Assembly (NCBI GenBank): GCA_947034895.1
Contig: OX344762.1
Coordinates: 9,615,501 to 9,679,500 of the forward strand
Source: Rhytidiadelphus loreus
Lineage: Eukaryota > Streptophyta > Bryopsida > Hypnales > Hylocomiaceae
Length of the DNA: 64,000 nt
Direction of reading: 5' to 3'
Each line of letters starts with the position of its first letter. Position 1 is the first letter of the stretch. The notes beneath the pieces are model-generated. The model searched no databases and was not told the origin of the DNA. It saw nothing but the letters and a program-made list of their open reading frames with translations. The position numbers and the translations under genes are program-made. Below, piece after piece: positions 11,432 to 23,689 of this stretch.

Positions 11432-14400
11432 CGCCAAAAATTCACACAACAAACGAAGCCCCCCAACTACAAAATAATCTCTAATTTACAGGTCACAATT
11501 TTGAACACTGATCTGTGAAAAAACGACGCCCTCGATGAGTAAGTTAATAATCGAAATTCCTGGAAACTTGGGAAAGAAGCTTGCAAAATTCAGAGACGGA
11601 GCTTGCGAACTTGGAAAAGACGTTTGCGAAATTGGGAAAAGAATGAGGTGACGAGGAAAGGGGAAGGTTCGAGAATAAGGGTTCGGGTATAGGGTTCGTG
11701 AATAAGGCGACTCTTCGTGCCGGGTACCTTATTACCGTGCGAGGTCCCACTTTTACTTTTTCGGATAGTTTGGTTCTCCAAAGATACTTCCCTTCATGTG
11801 AAGCTAACTACACAAAATCGTGAAATTAGGTTGCTCCATATTAATTTCTCAACATTCACACTAAATAAATATCTATTGCTCATGTACAAGAATGCAATCA
11901 CTTTTGAATTAGGTATTCTTGTAATTGGGATTCATGAATCTCCATGTATACAAATGGAAACATTTGTAGAAGTATTTGTTGACTTTGATGGCTTATAAAG
12001 TAATTTTCTTGGGGTAAGGCAACCTAATTGTAAAGGCAATCTAATTTCACTATTTTGTGTACACAAAATAGTGATATTAGATTGCCTTAAGAGAGTCACA
12101 TAGGACATATAAGATAATTTTGTTCACTATAGGGGTCCCTATTCAAGGATGCAAAAGGAACCCTTGCCTTTTAGGTAAACAATGTTATATATGAGTTGGA
12201 AGTCAAAAGAAAATTTAGATTTTTTTTCTTTAAATACTTTAGATCTTTGTATGAATAAATAGTGAATTTTCAAACTAATGAAGATAGGATTCCCTATACT
12301 TGACTATAAGCTTTTATAAATAAAGGTTCTAAATTTTAGGCTAAAATCTGAAGGGGGTGGTTTTTGAAAGGTTAACATTTTTTTATACATTTATCCTAAT
12401 TTCAAACATCAATTTAGATTCGATCATTTAATATAAATAATTTGTTTTTGTGTCACTTTCTACAAGGTGAAGAAAGTTTTTAGCTTCTTGAACTAGTACA
12501 TGATGGCTCCAAATTCTTGGGCTCATAAGTACAAAAATTAGTAATATTATAGTTTACACAAAATTTAAATATATTTCAAAACAATGTAATTGTAATAATT
12601 AATTATTACACACATTGATGGAATAAATTACTATAGCCCAAAGTGCATGCTAGACACAAGGCAATATGTCAAGTACTAAAACTAAAGTGACATTATAATG
12701 ATTATTTTATTTTATTTTTAAAAGTAAAATGAGAGCAAAATCAAAGTATGAAACATTAGAGTTAATTGTAAAGTCCATGCACTGAGGGACCAAGAGTTTG
12801 AGTTTGAGAGTAACACAAGACTAAATTCTTTGAAGCACCCAGACTTGCTATGATGGAGTTTGGTGTTGTGTTTTTCTAACTTATACTATTCTTAATTAAA
12901 CCTTCCTCTAACACCCTTTTTATAAATTGAGGTTCACTTTACAATTCATTCTATTATCCCTTGAGTGTTTAAATATTTTTTTGAGCTTTTGTTCAATCAA
13001 AAATAATTTTTTACTTCAATTCATCAAATTTGGTCATAATGGAAGGGTGTATTAGTTTGGATGATGGAAAATTTATTTGGACAAAACATTTCTACAAAAT
13101 ATTTTAAATTATTCATCATGCAACTGATAGGGACATTTGATCACTTATTTAAGGGTTAATTTAGTGTAGAAATGTGCTTGTGATTCAAACAAATAAACAA
13201 TCAAAGTAATCAAAGTATATTTTGAAGACAGAAAAAAAAAAAAAATACTGTAATCGGCTATCATGGTCAATATTTCATGCCAAATAATTAATTAAAGTTG
13301 GAAAAGGTAATTTGGCAAGTGCTCTCAAAATCAATAAATTTAAAAAAAATTCCTACATCTTGTATGTGGCCACTTCATCCATTAATATCCTGCATATCTT
13401 TACAAACCACTTATTGCTTAATGGTAAAGAGAAGGCAAGTACTTTATAAAAATGGGGAGGTAGGAGGTATAACAATCTATGTAGGATATGTAAGTTAAGA
13501 CATAAAAGAGCTCAATTACTCATAATCAAGTCAAAAAAATTCAATAATTATTTTCACAATTGAACTACAAATTTCCAAAACTTTCTATTAGAGACTTCAA
13601 ATCACAAACGGATATTTAGAGGTGAAACTAAAATTGCTTTTCCGTGGTTTGGAAATTGACTAAATTTTGAATTTTTTTTATTTACAATGCTTAAATGATG
13701 TCTAAAGTTCTAGTGTGAACACAATTTTTTTTTTAGCTCCTACCTTGCTTCAAATATCCTATAATCTATAAGGATTGATGAGAGAACAATAAACTTTACT
13801 ATAGTAAGGACCTGTTCATCCCTCCTACTCACAACACATCACTGAAATTAGCCCTTCATATCATCATATTTGATGGTGCACTTGATACTTCAATGAAAAT
13901 TAAACTATTAAAATTTCCTTAGGTGACTTGAATTTCACTTTTTGGCCCATTTGCCGATATTTAGATATTTGCAACATTTAATTAATTAATTTTTTAACTC
14001 CCCTCTAAAATAATTTCCAAAAAAGTTAAACTCTTGGTTTTTTATTTAATGAATGTCAACCTTGACAGTTGGATACATTATACTCTAACCATGACTATTA
14101 CCATCTGAAAATCAAGTCCTTTGTTCATTCACCCAACCTTAGAGAGAGAAAATAATGTATTTAAAAAAAAAATCTATTAATATTCTTACACAATCATATT
14201 ATATTAAGTCACAAGATGTTAAATACAAAGTTTATATCAATGACTCTAATAAGTGTGAAAATTTAGATTGCCTTCTTACTCTCACCAACTCCAAGTACTC
14301 TTTTATTGTTACTAGTCTATTTATACTCTATTGTATACTCACAATGTAATAGAACTCAATAAAATTGTTTACATTTTTTTGTTCTTCGACTTCAATATAG

Positions 14401-15150
14401 AACATTTCTAGATTATGAACTAATATCTATCAAAATCAAATATTATAAGATGTAAAAATATGCAAATTGTATTAGACATTTATCATTTTTTCCTCAGAAC
14501 TAGATGTAATAGAATTCTAAGGTTTAAGAAAAGCCTCACTTTCAAATTTAGGAAACAATGTGTCAAATTTCATTCCTATCTTTGACACAAGAATGAACTT
14601 ACATGGTCAAGGTTAGTAGGTAGTTAGAGTTCAAGAAAAATACTAAGTATAATCACTATTGAAAAAAATACTGTAGTTTAAATTTTCCAAAATATTCTTG
14701 ACTTTTTGTATGTTAGATTTTGTTAAAATGTGTTATATCTTGGTAAAATTTGTTTCATAGAACAAATTTGAACAAATTTTTTAAATGTGAATCATGCCAA
14801 AAGAATTGCTTAGGATTTTTTGAGTTTTTATTTTTGGCAAATTTATTTTAAACTTGTTTAAATCTATTAAGTTAAATACATTTAATACATTTTAACAAAT
14901 TATAAAAGAAAATTGTCAATAAAATAATTGTCAAAAACTTAAACAAAAAACATCATATTCATTAAAATGGGAGATTGGGAGCCTCCCAAAATAATGTTGT
15001 CTATTTTTAGGCTTCACAATTCATGTCGAGTTAAGTTGATGGGAACTCAATTCTTTGGTTGTAAGTTGTAATTTTCATTAAAATGGGAGTTTACATTGTC
15101 ACAGTACAATGTATAGTAGAAAGAAAGGAAAGTGATTTTTGATATAAGAG
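11432..15150. other. AT-rich intergenic DNA
   Basis: The part up to about 11790 is probably the promoter and 5' leader of the 101-aa gene. Beyond it the sequence is strongly AT-rich with only short chance ORFs. It holds a 60-bp palindrome (12031-12090) and scattered fragments resembling the foldback repeats (about 13560-13680). No gene is recognised. Confidence 0.6.
12031..12090. repeat. 60-bp palindrome, 28 of 30 base pairs matched, no loop
   Basis: The left arm ends ACTATTTTGTGT and the right arm starts ACACAAAATAGT. The arms continue as AAGGCAATCTAAT against ATTAGATTGCCTT, with two mismatches in 30. A related AGGTTGC/GGCAACCT stretch occurs nearby at about 11825 and 12015. Likely two joined ends of a small inverted-repeat transposon. 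Confidence 0.8.
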
Positions 15151-15164
15151 CCTACTGTTTCTAG

Positions 15165-15310
15165 AGTTGAACACCAAGTCATGAGCCGAATGGTTGGTTG
15201 GAAGGGGTTGTTTATCTCATTCAGGTGGTCCGAGTTCGATTCTCATTGAACTCGTATGAGCGACTTGAAGAAATACATGACTTGGTACTGCTAAGTGAGC
15301 TTTGCATGCA
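15165..15310 (+). other. Possible tRNA-derived SINE head
   Basis: AGCCGAATGGTTGG resembles a Pol III A box, and GAGTTCGATTCTC about 55 bases later resembles a B box. The spacing is typical of plant SINEs. The tail and target duplications were not delimited. Confidence 0.35.
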
Positions 15311-15816
15311 GGAAAGTTGTAACAACCAACCAGCCCCCTAATTATCCAAAATTGTGACAAGTGCTTCACACGTTAATAGAATAAAAAGTGGTCTTATCCA
15401 CTACCACCTTTTCTCAATTCTAATTTTTTTTCAAATGACATATACAAAGTCAATAAATATGGAAATTGAATTGAAACATAGAGAGTAGAGACAACTTTAT
15501 AAATAAAGTAATAAAAGATATATTGAATAGAATGTAAAAAGACACTTGTTGCACAAGTGACTTCATACTACAAAATCAAATCATAAAACTGCAATCTATA
15601 TATCTAATATAAATCAAGTACAATCGATTATTTAAAATCCTTCTTAGTTATGCAAGAATAATACAAAACAATAGCACATGTAATAAGAATAGTAAATACA
15701 ATATATAAAAACTTGAATGCCGTCTATGCCAAGTCGTCTATCTTCAATCGGAATTGTACGCAGACAAACTACCATTGATAACGTCGATCTGAGCAGACGG
15801 TATTTTAAGGACACAC

Positions 15817-18666
15817 TCAATTGTGTCCTTCTTCACCCTCGACTTCTAGGCCGTCACTAGTGAATTTGTTCTTCCCAAATTGGGTTTTGGGTCTCGTCCA
15901 CTTTCCAACGCAATCCTTTAGTGGAATCCCACCCAGTATAGTATTCTTGAATAGTTTGCTTACGTGATGTGGGCCGGAAGTATTGAACAATACACAGTTA
16001 GGATGATCTGGGTTTGCAAAAGGATCAGACAATGCTCGCGCAATCCATATCAGCTTTGCATCTCCATCCGTTGGCCGAACGGCCATGAAGTACCCTTCGA
16101 AAACATCACGGGCCACACGAAAAGATGGTAATGGACAATTGCGGAGTTGCCCTACGAAAGCATCATCTTTAGTAAACTCCTCACGCACCTCACCATCGTC
16201 ATCAAGTTCATCCCCCTCTGTCGTCTCCACGCGAGTGGAAGGCCAAAAGCCGTCCTTCAACACAGTTGATGGTTCAATTGGGTCCCTCAAGGCCGCATTC
16301 ACCGCCCGCCAATAGAACACTAAGTGTTCAAACCTTCTCCGGTATTCTCCACTACCATCCTCATTGCACAATGCCTCCCAATACTTAATGAAGCCTGATA
16401 ACCCTTTGTAGATCTCATCCAAACTTTGCATTGGGAGATGGACTACAGGCACTGGCTCCCCTCGAGGCCAAAGACTACGTCCTTCAGTGTCCTCTCGCCA
16501 TAATTTGATCCCTCCACCTTCCTCAGGGAGCCAATCACTATCAGTGCAATAGTGCTTGTACTTCATAATTGGAACACCTGCTGAGTTCAGATAAAACTTG
16601 AATTGTTGTGCCTTCGTATGGCCAACAAGTGCCTCCTCTCCATCCAAAATGGAACCTTCTATGAAGGCTTTAAAATCTGGCACCTCCTCAATAAGGTGAG
16701 GAATTGTAGGTACGGAATCCACATCCATGAAGGACTTCATGAGAGATGGGATGGTAGGGAAGTTCTCTTTTTTCAACTGCATACTCCACCTCCCAAACAA
16801 GGCGTCTATGTCATCATGCGTGTGCCCAACCAACATGAAACTAACGTAGACCTCACGGAAGACCTTCTTAGCAACAAGAAGGGACCAAAACGCAAACACA
16901 AATCTATTCTTGTTGTCTCCCGTGGCATTGTCCATTTGTACATTTAGAACCGGAGGAAAAGAAGTAGAAAGAATTGCAACTTCGGGTTGTGGACAAAGCG
17001 AAGATTTGCAAACATCTGATCCTTGTAGCACAACACGAAATAGAGGAGCGGAGCCGGATCCAGCAAACAATTCCCGCGAGGAATACTTCGGTGGAAGCTC
17101 AAGATCTCGAAAGAGTTTTGCTAATGACCCCACCGTGTAGTTTGAGTCGTGAAGGAAAATGTCTAAACCATAATGAGCATAACGCACATCACCGTGTCCA
17201 TGGGCAATCATACCTGTCACAGAAACCGGTAACTTCATGAGCCCGTCCAGTTGTTTACTTTTGTGAGAGAACACAGGGGATGCCATTTTTGCATGATCCA
17301 TTTTGTCATGCATGATTGTCAAGCATTCGTGAGGATACGCGCTTGACTTGTAGCGATTTGCGTAATACTGATCTCGATGTACTCGAGCCTTTGCCAGATG
17401 CTTGTCTAATAGATGAGTCCACTTCCTTTGTAAACCATGAACGGCGGTCCTCCTCAAAGTTTGTAGTTGATCATACTTTGAGCACCTAGCAAAATTGTCC
17501 CCCGGCTTTTTGGCACTAAATTCAGGGAAGTTCAGTTTCCTAATCTTACTGACATTAGAAGCTGAAACTTCTTTAAGTCCAAACATAGCATTTGTTGCAT
17601 TGACCTCAGGAATAGTTTCTTTCCATGTGAAAGTAGCTGGCAAGATCATGGACACCTTCTTTTCTCCAGATGGAAGAGTGTACGTGCGATGTGGCATGTG
17701 ATCCGCCGACTTATCAAGTAGGCACTTCAACGTCACGGTGGCTTGTACAGTATGACTCCTAGGCTTCTGTGTATCGAAGTTTCCATGAGGTTGAGCTTGA
17801 TCACCTCTCGCAGCGAATCCTTGGAAACGATGGAATGTTGTCTCCGAGACACCAGCAATATGTCGCCATGCCGCAAGGCAAACATCAATTCCTTCGATAG
17901 TGACCACTCTCTTCCCCTGGGCATTACGATGGACTTGATGATGAACGTCTAGTTTCATGTGGTACTGGAACTCGAACGTTGAGTTGTGGTACATGCGTTC
18001 ACGGAACGCACGAATCTTCTCCCTTGGAAAAGGTTGAATGCAATTGCTGGAGCAACAAGTTTTGCTCGACACCGAATTGATTGACTCTTGAGTGAGCAAG
18101 TCCCTGGCCTTCACACACGTTTCCGGACGAGGATTCCTCACAGAGGATGTATATGGTCTTGAGCTTGTAGAAGAAGTTTGTGCACGACTAGCTTCTCGAC
18201 GATTGTAATCGTCACGAAGTTCATGATCGCGAAGACTTGATCCATTCAAGAACACACGTTCGATAGGCCAAGCGCGGAGAGAATACCTCCAATCCATTGG
18301 AACATCTTCAGGACGCAGTGATTTAGAGATGTGAACCGCGATAAGAGAATTTCCGAGGGGGCCATCAGAACCAAGGACAAGATCAGAGTTCACACTGTGA
18401 CAAAGCCCCTCCGCTACAGGCAAACCATCCACATTGTGAAGGATGACCACCTGCATCATCCAAAGCCTCCGAGGAATACCCTCACAGTCCGGAATGTTGA
18501 AAGTTTCCTCTGGATCATTGTGAATTTCGCCTTCATCGGAGGAGTACTCTGGCACCACCATCATTCCGTTCTCCATTACGTCTGTAAAAGAACCGCATAC
18601 ACTGAGTGGACCAGAACAAGACATACCAGAAATCATTTGGAAGAAAGAAGATACCAAAGTATCCAT
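15817..18666 (-). CDS. DUF7869-like protein, 949 aa, single exon
   Basis: One uninterrupted ORF from ATG at 18666 to a stop at 15817. Features: an N-terminal acidic region, TCCSSNC at about residue 200 followed by a basic stretch, an HDKMDHAKM acidic/His cluster near 449, QMDN..GDNKNR near 578, and GHTHDDIDALFGRWS near 612. The last two blocks are the hallmarks of proteins I associate with DUF7869, common in bryophytes, algae and oomycetes. The conserved Asp and His suggest an RNase-H-like (DDE-type) nuclease fold, but that is inference. No signal peptide or membrane helix. A 25-bp dyad ends one base before the start codon, and five more lie within 830 bp upstream. It is the only large intact ORF in the transposon-rich part, so it may be recently active or under selection. 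Confidence 0.82.
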   Translation of the reverse strand: MDTLVSSFFQMISGMSCSGPLSVCGSFTDVMENGMMVVPEYSSDEGEIHNDPEETFNIPDCEGIPRRLWMMQVVILHNVDGLPVAEGLCHSVNSDLVLGSDGPLGNSLIAVHISKSLRPEDVPMDWRYSLRAWPIERVFLNGSSLRDHELRDDYNRREASRAQTSSTSSRPYTSSVRNPRPETCVKARDLLTQESINSVSSKTCCSSNCIQPFPREKIRAFRERMYHNSTFEFQYHMKLDVHHQVHRNAQGKRVVTIEGIDVCLAAWRHIAGVSETTFHRFQGFAARGDQAQPHGNFDTQKPRSHTVQATVTLKCLLDKSADHMPHRTYTLPSGEKKVSMILPATFTWKETIPEVNATNAMFGLKEVSASNVSKIRKLNFPEFSAKKPGDNFARCSKYDQLQTLRRTAVHGLQRKWTHLLDKHLAKARVHRDQYYANRYKSSAYPHECLTIMHDKMDHAKMASPVFSHKSKQLDGLMKLPVSVTGMIAHGHGDVRYAHYGLDIFLHDSNYTVGSLAKLFRDLELPPKYSSRELFAGSGSAPLFRVVLQGSDVCKSSLCPQPEVAILSTSFPPVLNVQMDNATGDNKNRFVFAFWSLLVAKKVFREVYVSFMLVGHTHDDIDALFGRWSMQLKKENFPTIPSLMKSFMDVDSVPTIPHLIEEVPDFKAFIEGSILDGEEALVGHTKAQQFKFYLNSAGVPIMKYKHYCTDSDWLPEEGGGIKLWREDTEGRSLWPRGEPVPVVHLPMQSLDEIYKGLSGFIKYWEALCNEDGSGEYRRRFEHLVFYWRAVNAALRDPIEPSTVLKDGFWPSTRVETTEGDELDDDGEVREEFTKDDAFVGQLRNCPLPSFRVARDVFEGYFMAVRPTDGDAKLIWIARALSDPFANPDHPNCVLFNTSGPHHVSKLFKNTILGGIPLKDCVGKWTRPKTQFGKNKFTSDGLEVEGEEGHN

Positions 18667-19498
18667 AATTCAACTCGACCCGAGTTGAATTACCAGAAAA
18701 TAATGATACCATTCAAACCTCCGAATAATAGAATACCAGTTCATAAATACGAACACAATCTCTTGTACAGAAAAATAAATCATCAAACACCGAAATTCAC
18801 TGAAAAGAAAACTAACCTCAACCAAAAAAAACTTCTACTCTAGATATCCAGGTACAAAAAACAATAATAATGTTATTTATTCATATTGTGTCCATTCATT
18901 CCTGTACCCCTGAAGTATGAATGTCCTCGATGAAAATTTTGAAATTTAAAGATTCAGAGGAATGAATATGATTTCAAGGTTCAACTCGCATCGAGTTAAA
19001 AAATCATTTGAAATGAAAACAATCTGAGAGTCACATATCTCGAAACTGTAAAGTTAGAATCGTCACTCACATGCTGACCATGACAGTCACTGATTATAAA
19101 TTATTATCCAGGTGTCATAGTTCAATCCGTACAATCTTCATTAAATTAAGATTGTAAACAAATACATATCCCCAATGACCATCATTACATCACAATATAC
19201 AAGACAACCTTTCAACTCAAGTCAAGTTAAAAGAGGAGATCCATTAACAAGTATCAAGGATGGGGATTATCAACATCTTTTTTCACGGAAACAAAATCAG
19301 AAGCTGACAAGTATCTATTCAACTCGAGTCGAGTTAAATAGTACGTAAACAGTGGTGCATTTATATTTTTTAATTACAGTTAATATATTAAATTCATTAG
19401 GGGAGGAGATATTCAACTCGAGCCAAGTTGAACTGGATACAGAGTTATTCATTATTGTTAAGCTGTGGTTATGTTGTTACCTCGAGTCGAGTTGAATT
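18667..19498. promoter_or_regulatory. Cluster of six dyad motifs upstream of the DUF7869-like gene
   Basis: Copies of TTCAACTCG, three variable bases, CGAGTTGAA (exact or with one to three changes) at 18667-18691, 18980-19000, 19211-19231, 19318-19338, 19412-19432 and, as a shortened copy, 19481-19498. The first is perfect over 11-bp arms and touches the start codon of the minus-strand gene. The spacing is irregular, so this is not a tandem repeat. It looks like an array of protein-binding sites or a dispersed short palindromic repeat. Confidence 0.8.
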
Positions 19499-20449
19499 TC
19501 AGACTTAAATTTTTGGATTGAATTTATATGATTCACGATTAATAATCATTCTTCCGGAAAACCCGGAGTAATTATCGGAGGACTGAAAACTACTCTGTAA
19601 GTATTACGTGAAGTCCACCATACACACAATGTGAAGGATTGGAAACACATAATGCAAATGGAGTAATATTTCAGTGCAATATCCATTACAAGGCTTCGTC
19701 AGAGTACTCCAAAACCGTAGATTTCACTCAAGCATTGCGAAACCACTATGCGGTACAATGCGTACAATACTGTGTGAGGGATTGGAAGAATGCAATGGGA
19801 GTTGGAAAAATGCAATGAGAGTTCTGTAAATTCTACGCTGCAATCTCCCATTCCGACACCTGACCAGAGCACTGGAAAACATAAATGTTCAATCATGCAA
19901 TGCGAAACCTCTGCATGGTACAATGCATTCACTTCGAGATCTGAAAACCTACCGCAATTCCCGAACTGAGAATGAGCAGCCGTTCAGTCAAACCCCATAT
20001 ACTAGCGTGTCAATGAGAGCTACAGAAATGGACGAAAATCAACAAAATGAAAGGCGAAGTTAGAAGAAAGCAGCAAACCTTGATGAATGGCATGAAGAAT
20101 ACTAGCTAGAGACACAAATGCCGAACTCAAGAATGGCACGGAAAAGTTTCGCTGCTGAGGAGACACAGTATCGCACATAGGTTGGATATTTTCAGCGGGA
20201 AAAGGTGGAAGTCATTTGAAACGGCTACCACTGAAAGTCACGGGCCAAATCTGGAGAGGAATATCTTTTCCCTATAAGACGCTGATGAATAGTGCCGGAA
20301 AGTAAACGCATTCCTGGTTTAGGATCCGTACATTTAACGTGGACTGGAATTAGGGAAAGCGACTGTTGAGTCCTTTTCAGAATGCAAGTTCAGTCCTTCT
20401 TGACCTTATGGAGTGCCGAAAATGCTGGTCCTTTTTTTAATGGATGATC

Positions 20450-20472
20450 TTAGGGTTTAGGGTTTAGGGTTC
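20450..20472 (+). repeat. Short interstitial telomere-type repeat
   Basis: Three consecutive TTTAGGG units. This is the plant telomere sequence; in the reverse sense it is a telo-box (AAACCCTAA), a known promoter element of housekeeping plant genes. No gene start is evident beside it. Confidence 0.85.
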
Positions 20473-20513
20473 TGGTTCTTGGATTCAAGGTCTCCATAAT
20501 TTAGAATACACAT

Positions 20514-20682
20514 GTTCTTGTTAAAAAAAAATCGTAAAAATCGTAACATAGACTTTCTAGCAATTTCTTGATATTCATGCAAATATTTGGAGAATTGAAA
20601 TGTTCTTGGTAATAAAAAATCGTAACATAGACTTTGTAGCAATTTCTTGATATTCATGCAAATATTTTGGAGAATTGAAATG
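20514..20682. repeat. Tandem duplication, about 85-bp unit
   Basis: Two units, 20514-20600 and 20601-20682, share ATCGTAACATAGACTTT, TAGCAATTTCTTGATATTC and GGAGAATTGAAAT with few differences. Non-coding. Confidence 0.9.
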
Positions 20683-22316
20683 ATCTAAGAGACTTACAAA
20701 ATGATGAACTCATGGAATTTGTATATGAATGAACGAAAACGATATGGAAGAAACAAATATCCTAAGGATTTATAATTGTTGGAATCATTTAGTTGTGGGT
20801 CGTATACGTACGTGACAATACATAAATAGTGAATTATAAGTATTCCATAGTCCATATAGGCTTCACATTTTTTTCATAGTCAACAAATTTATAAGAATTG
20901 AAAATCTTCATATTACTTCAAAAGAGCCATGATCCTCTATATTTTTCCTTCTTTTTCATATTAATATGATAGAATGTAGAATACTTGAAGTAACTTAAAA
21001 CATAAGTGATGGCATTCTGAAATCATGTTTGATTTCTATTTAGGCTTCAAATTTTTATGCACAATCCAATCCTAAAAGTATCATATACCAAAGGTCTTTA
21101 GATGGTTTTTAACTTCTACAAATTGTATTTTTTCTTCTTTCCTATATTCATTTGTTTGAATTTAAAATTCAGGCACTTCAAAAATACAGAGGATCATAGG
21201 TCTTTTAAAAAAAAGATTTTGTATGTGAGTCTAGTATCCCTAAACTCCTTATTTAGGTATGTGAGTGTAGTATTTCTACGTTATAGAATGCAGAAAAAAG
21301 ATGTAAAAGTTACAAGTATTCCAAATACTTTAATCACTACATTAACCTATAATACCGAATTAAAATATTTGAGGTTCATGGAAGAATCATAAGTCTGTAC
21401 ATGTACTTTTAACATGTAGAACGACAACAATATACTATAAAATGAATCATTGTAGTATATGAAATGCATTTAAAAAAAAAATCATGTTGTGAAATTTATG
21501 TTCTTTCATGGCAATCCCATTATTGGAACACTAAAAACAATGGAAGCACTCATACAAAATTTATATGATTGCTCATGAATACCTACTGGTAGTTACTTGG
21601 AATATAATATTAGGCCATGCCTTCAAATAATCCTCATTTGGCTTTTACTAACATAAATGTAGCACTTGAGTTCAATGAGTGTTTGGAAAACCTCATTATG
21701 ATGTACCCCATGTGTCATTTACATTGAGGCACACTTCAATTCCTTGTAAGGGATACAATGAAAATCAATCGAAAGGTTGAATGTGAAACCTTTAAAGAGT
21801 CTACGGATTTATATTTCCATGAAATGTAGGATTCTTAATATTTCACATATAGTCATGACTATTGTTAAGGTATGACAAAAATCAGTTTTTAAATTTCATG
21901 ATTATGACATTACCTATCCATAAACCTTCCCTATCCCTATCATAGTTTACAAGATTTTCTTTATTGCTTTTGAATACTCTTGAATGTTCATTTCTTTTCT
22001 TCTTAAGAGTACCTAGTACTACAATGTATTAATAATGGAAGTTAGAGATAAAATCTAAGATTAAAAATGCGAATAGTGCTATTCAATTACACCAAGTAAT
22101 TATTGAATAAAAAGTGTGCATAAAATCAGTAATCTTAGAGTGCTACATTTTAAACCATCACAGAACTAGTTGTTTGGTGTAATTCATTTAACGAAGATTT
22201 AAATTCTAGCGTTTTTGATGGTGAATTTATTATGGTTATGGTATTAGCATATATTATGTGTAACATTAATTATTTTAGAGAATACTAACTACGCCTCGGT
22301 TATCAGGGGTGCCTCC
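20683..22316. other. AT-rich DNA, no gene seen
   Basis: Only short chance ORFs and homopolymer-rich sequence between the tandem duplication and the GC hairpin at 22317. No splice-linked coding signal. Confidence 0.55.
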
Positions 22317-22346
22317 GGTTAGGGAGTGCTTTCGCACTCCCTAACC
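22317..22346. repeat. Perfect 13-bp-arm GC hairpin
   Basis: Arms GGTTAGGGAGTGC and GCACTCCCTAACC with a TTTC loop, in otherwise AT-rich DNA, followed by a C run. It is like the terminal hairpin of some transposons (for example Helitrons), but I found no CTRR end or 5' partner. Confidence 0.8.
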
Positions 22347-22364
22347 CCCCCCAAAATGTATAAT

Positions 22365-22900
22365 TGTGTGTGCTGGACCCATTCAACTCCAATTATTCAA
22401 AAAGTCAAGAATTCCGAAACATTACTTAATAAATTGAATGACAATGTACATGAAATTAATAATTACTTAGAACACAAAGTTCACCTTGTACTTCAATGTC
22501 CCCCAAATTACAAAGTCATGAATTCCACGTAAAAAAAAAATGGAAAACATATGGTGCAAGCTCAAATTATTAATAAACTAAAGAATCCTCAAAAAATACT
22601 TAATCAATTGAATGACGTTGCACGTGAAATTAAAAATTAGAACTCAAAGCTGGCTAGGTACTTCAATGTCCCCCCAATTATTCATGAATTCCATTAAAAA
22701 ACATGGGAAACATATGGTGCAAGTTCTAATGGTGTTATAAATTCAAAAATCCAAAAAAATTCTATAGTTAGTCAACTGAATGACGTTGTACGTGAAATTA
22801 AAAATTAGAACACAAATGTGGTGCTGTACTTTAATGTCCTCCAAATTATAAAGTTATGAAATACACTTCAAAAAAAAATGGGAAACATATGTTGCAAGTT
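22365..22900. repeat. Satellite-like array, three units of about 175 bp
   Basis: Each unit carries AATTGAATGACGTT(or near)..GTGAAATTAAAAATTAGAAC..ACTTCAATGTCC..TCATGAATTCC..GGAAACATATGGTGCAAG. The same monomer type, diverged, forms a second array at 23690-24190. Confidence 0.82.
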
Positions 22901-23457
22901 TCAATTTTTGTGTTTTCAGCTTACTGAAAACTGCTTTAAATTGAACAAAATGCCAACATTTTGATAAAATCTTACGATTTTTTAGAAATTGTATCCGTAC
23001 AAATTCAAACTAAACTTGTTAGACATTGCCTAGGAAAAGAAAGCACAACAATTTCACTTATGGAGTGAAAGATTATAATGTTTGATTATGAGGGTGCTAA
23101 AATTGCAAAAAGGAATTGAAGTCTTATTTGCAAGTCAAATCTAAAAAAGTTAATGACAAAAAATATATGAGGTGAACGGGCCTAACTTGAATAACCCAAA
23201 TGAATATACGACTTCTCCAAATTCACTCTACAATTTTTTGAAATGAATTTAGAATGTGATTTTTTCTCAAAGATCTAGTGTATTTGAAACTCATTTTCAA
23301 AAGTGTGGAACACTTAGTTTACGGAAATCAAGAAGAACATTTAAAAAATATAAACTTCTAAAAATAGCAAATTGGCTAGGAAGTAGGTATCTAAAAAAAT
23401 TTGGAAACAACATATTTTCATGCCTCAGGCATTTAGGAGTTAATACTCATTAGTACA

Positions 23458-23560
23458 CTAGTACATTTATACTATTTTTTTTTGTCCTTTTTACCTTCAT
23501 TAAGTAGACTAATATATTTATACTATTTTTTTTTGTCCTTTTTACCTACATTAAAAAAGA
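23458..23560. repeat. Tandem duplication, about 55-bp unit
   Basis: TATTTATACTATTTTTTTTT followed by GTCCTTTTTACC occurs twice in a row. Non-coding. Confidence 0.85.
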
Positions 23561-23689
23561 AGTATGTACAATTTTTGTTCAAAAAAATAAGACATTAGTT
23601 TAAATAAATTATTTATGACATGTAAATAGACTACGTGAGAGGTACAATTGTTTAGATTGTCAATAAAAAATAAGAAATACCCATTAAAA

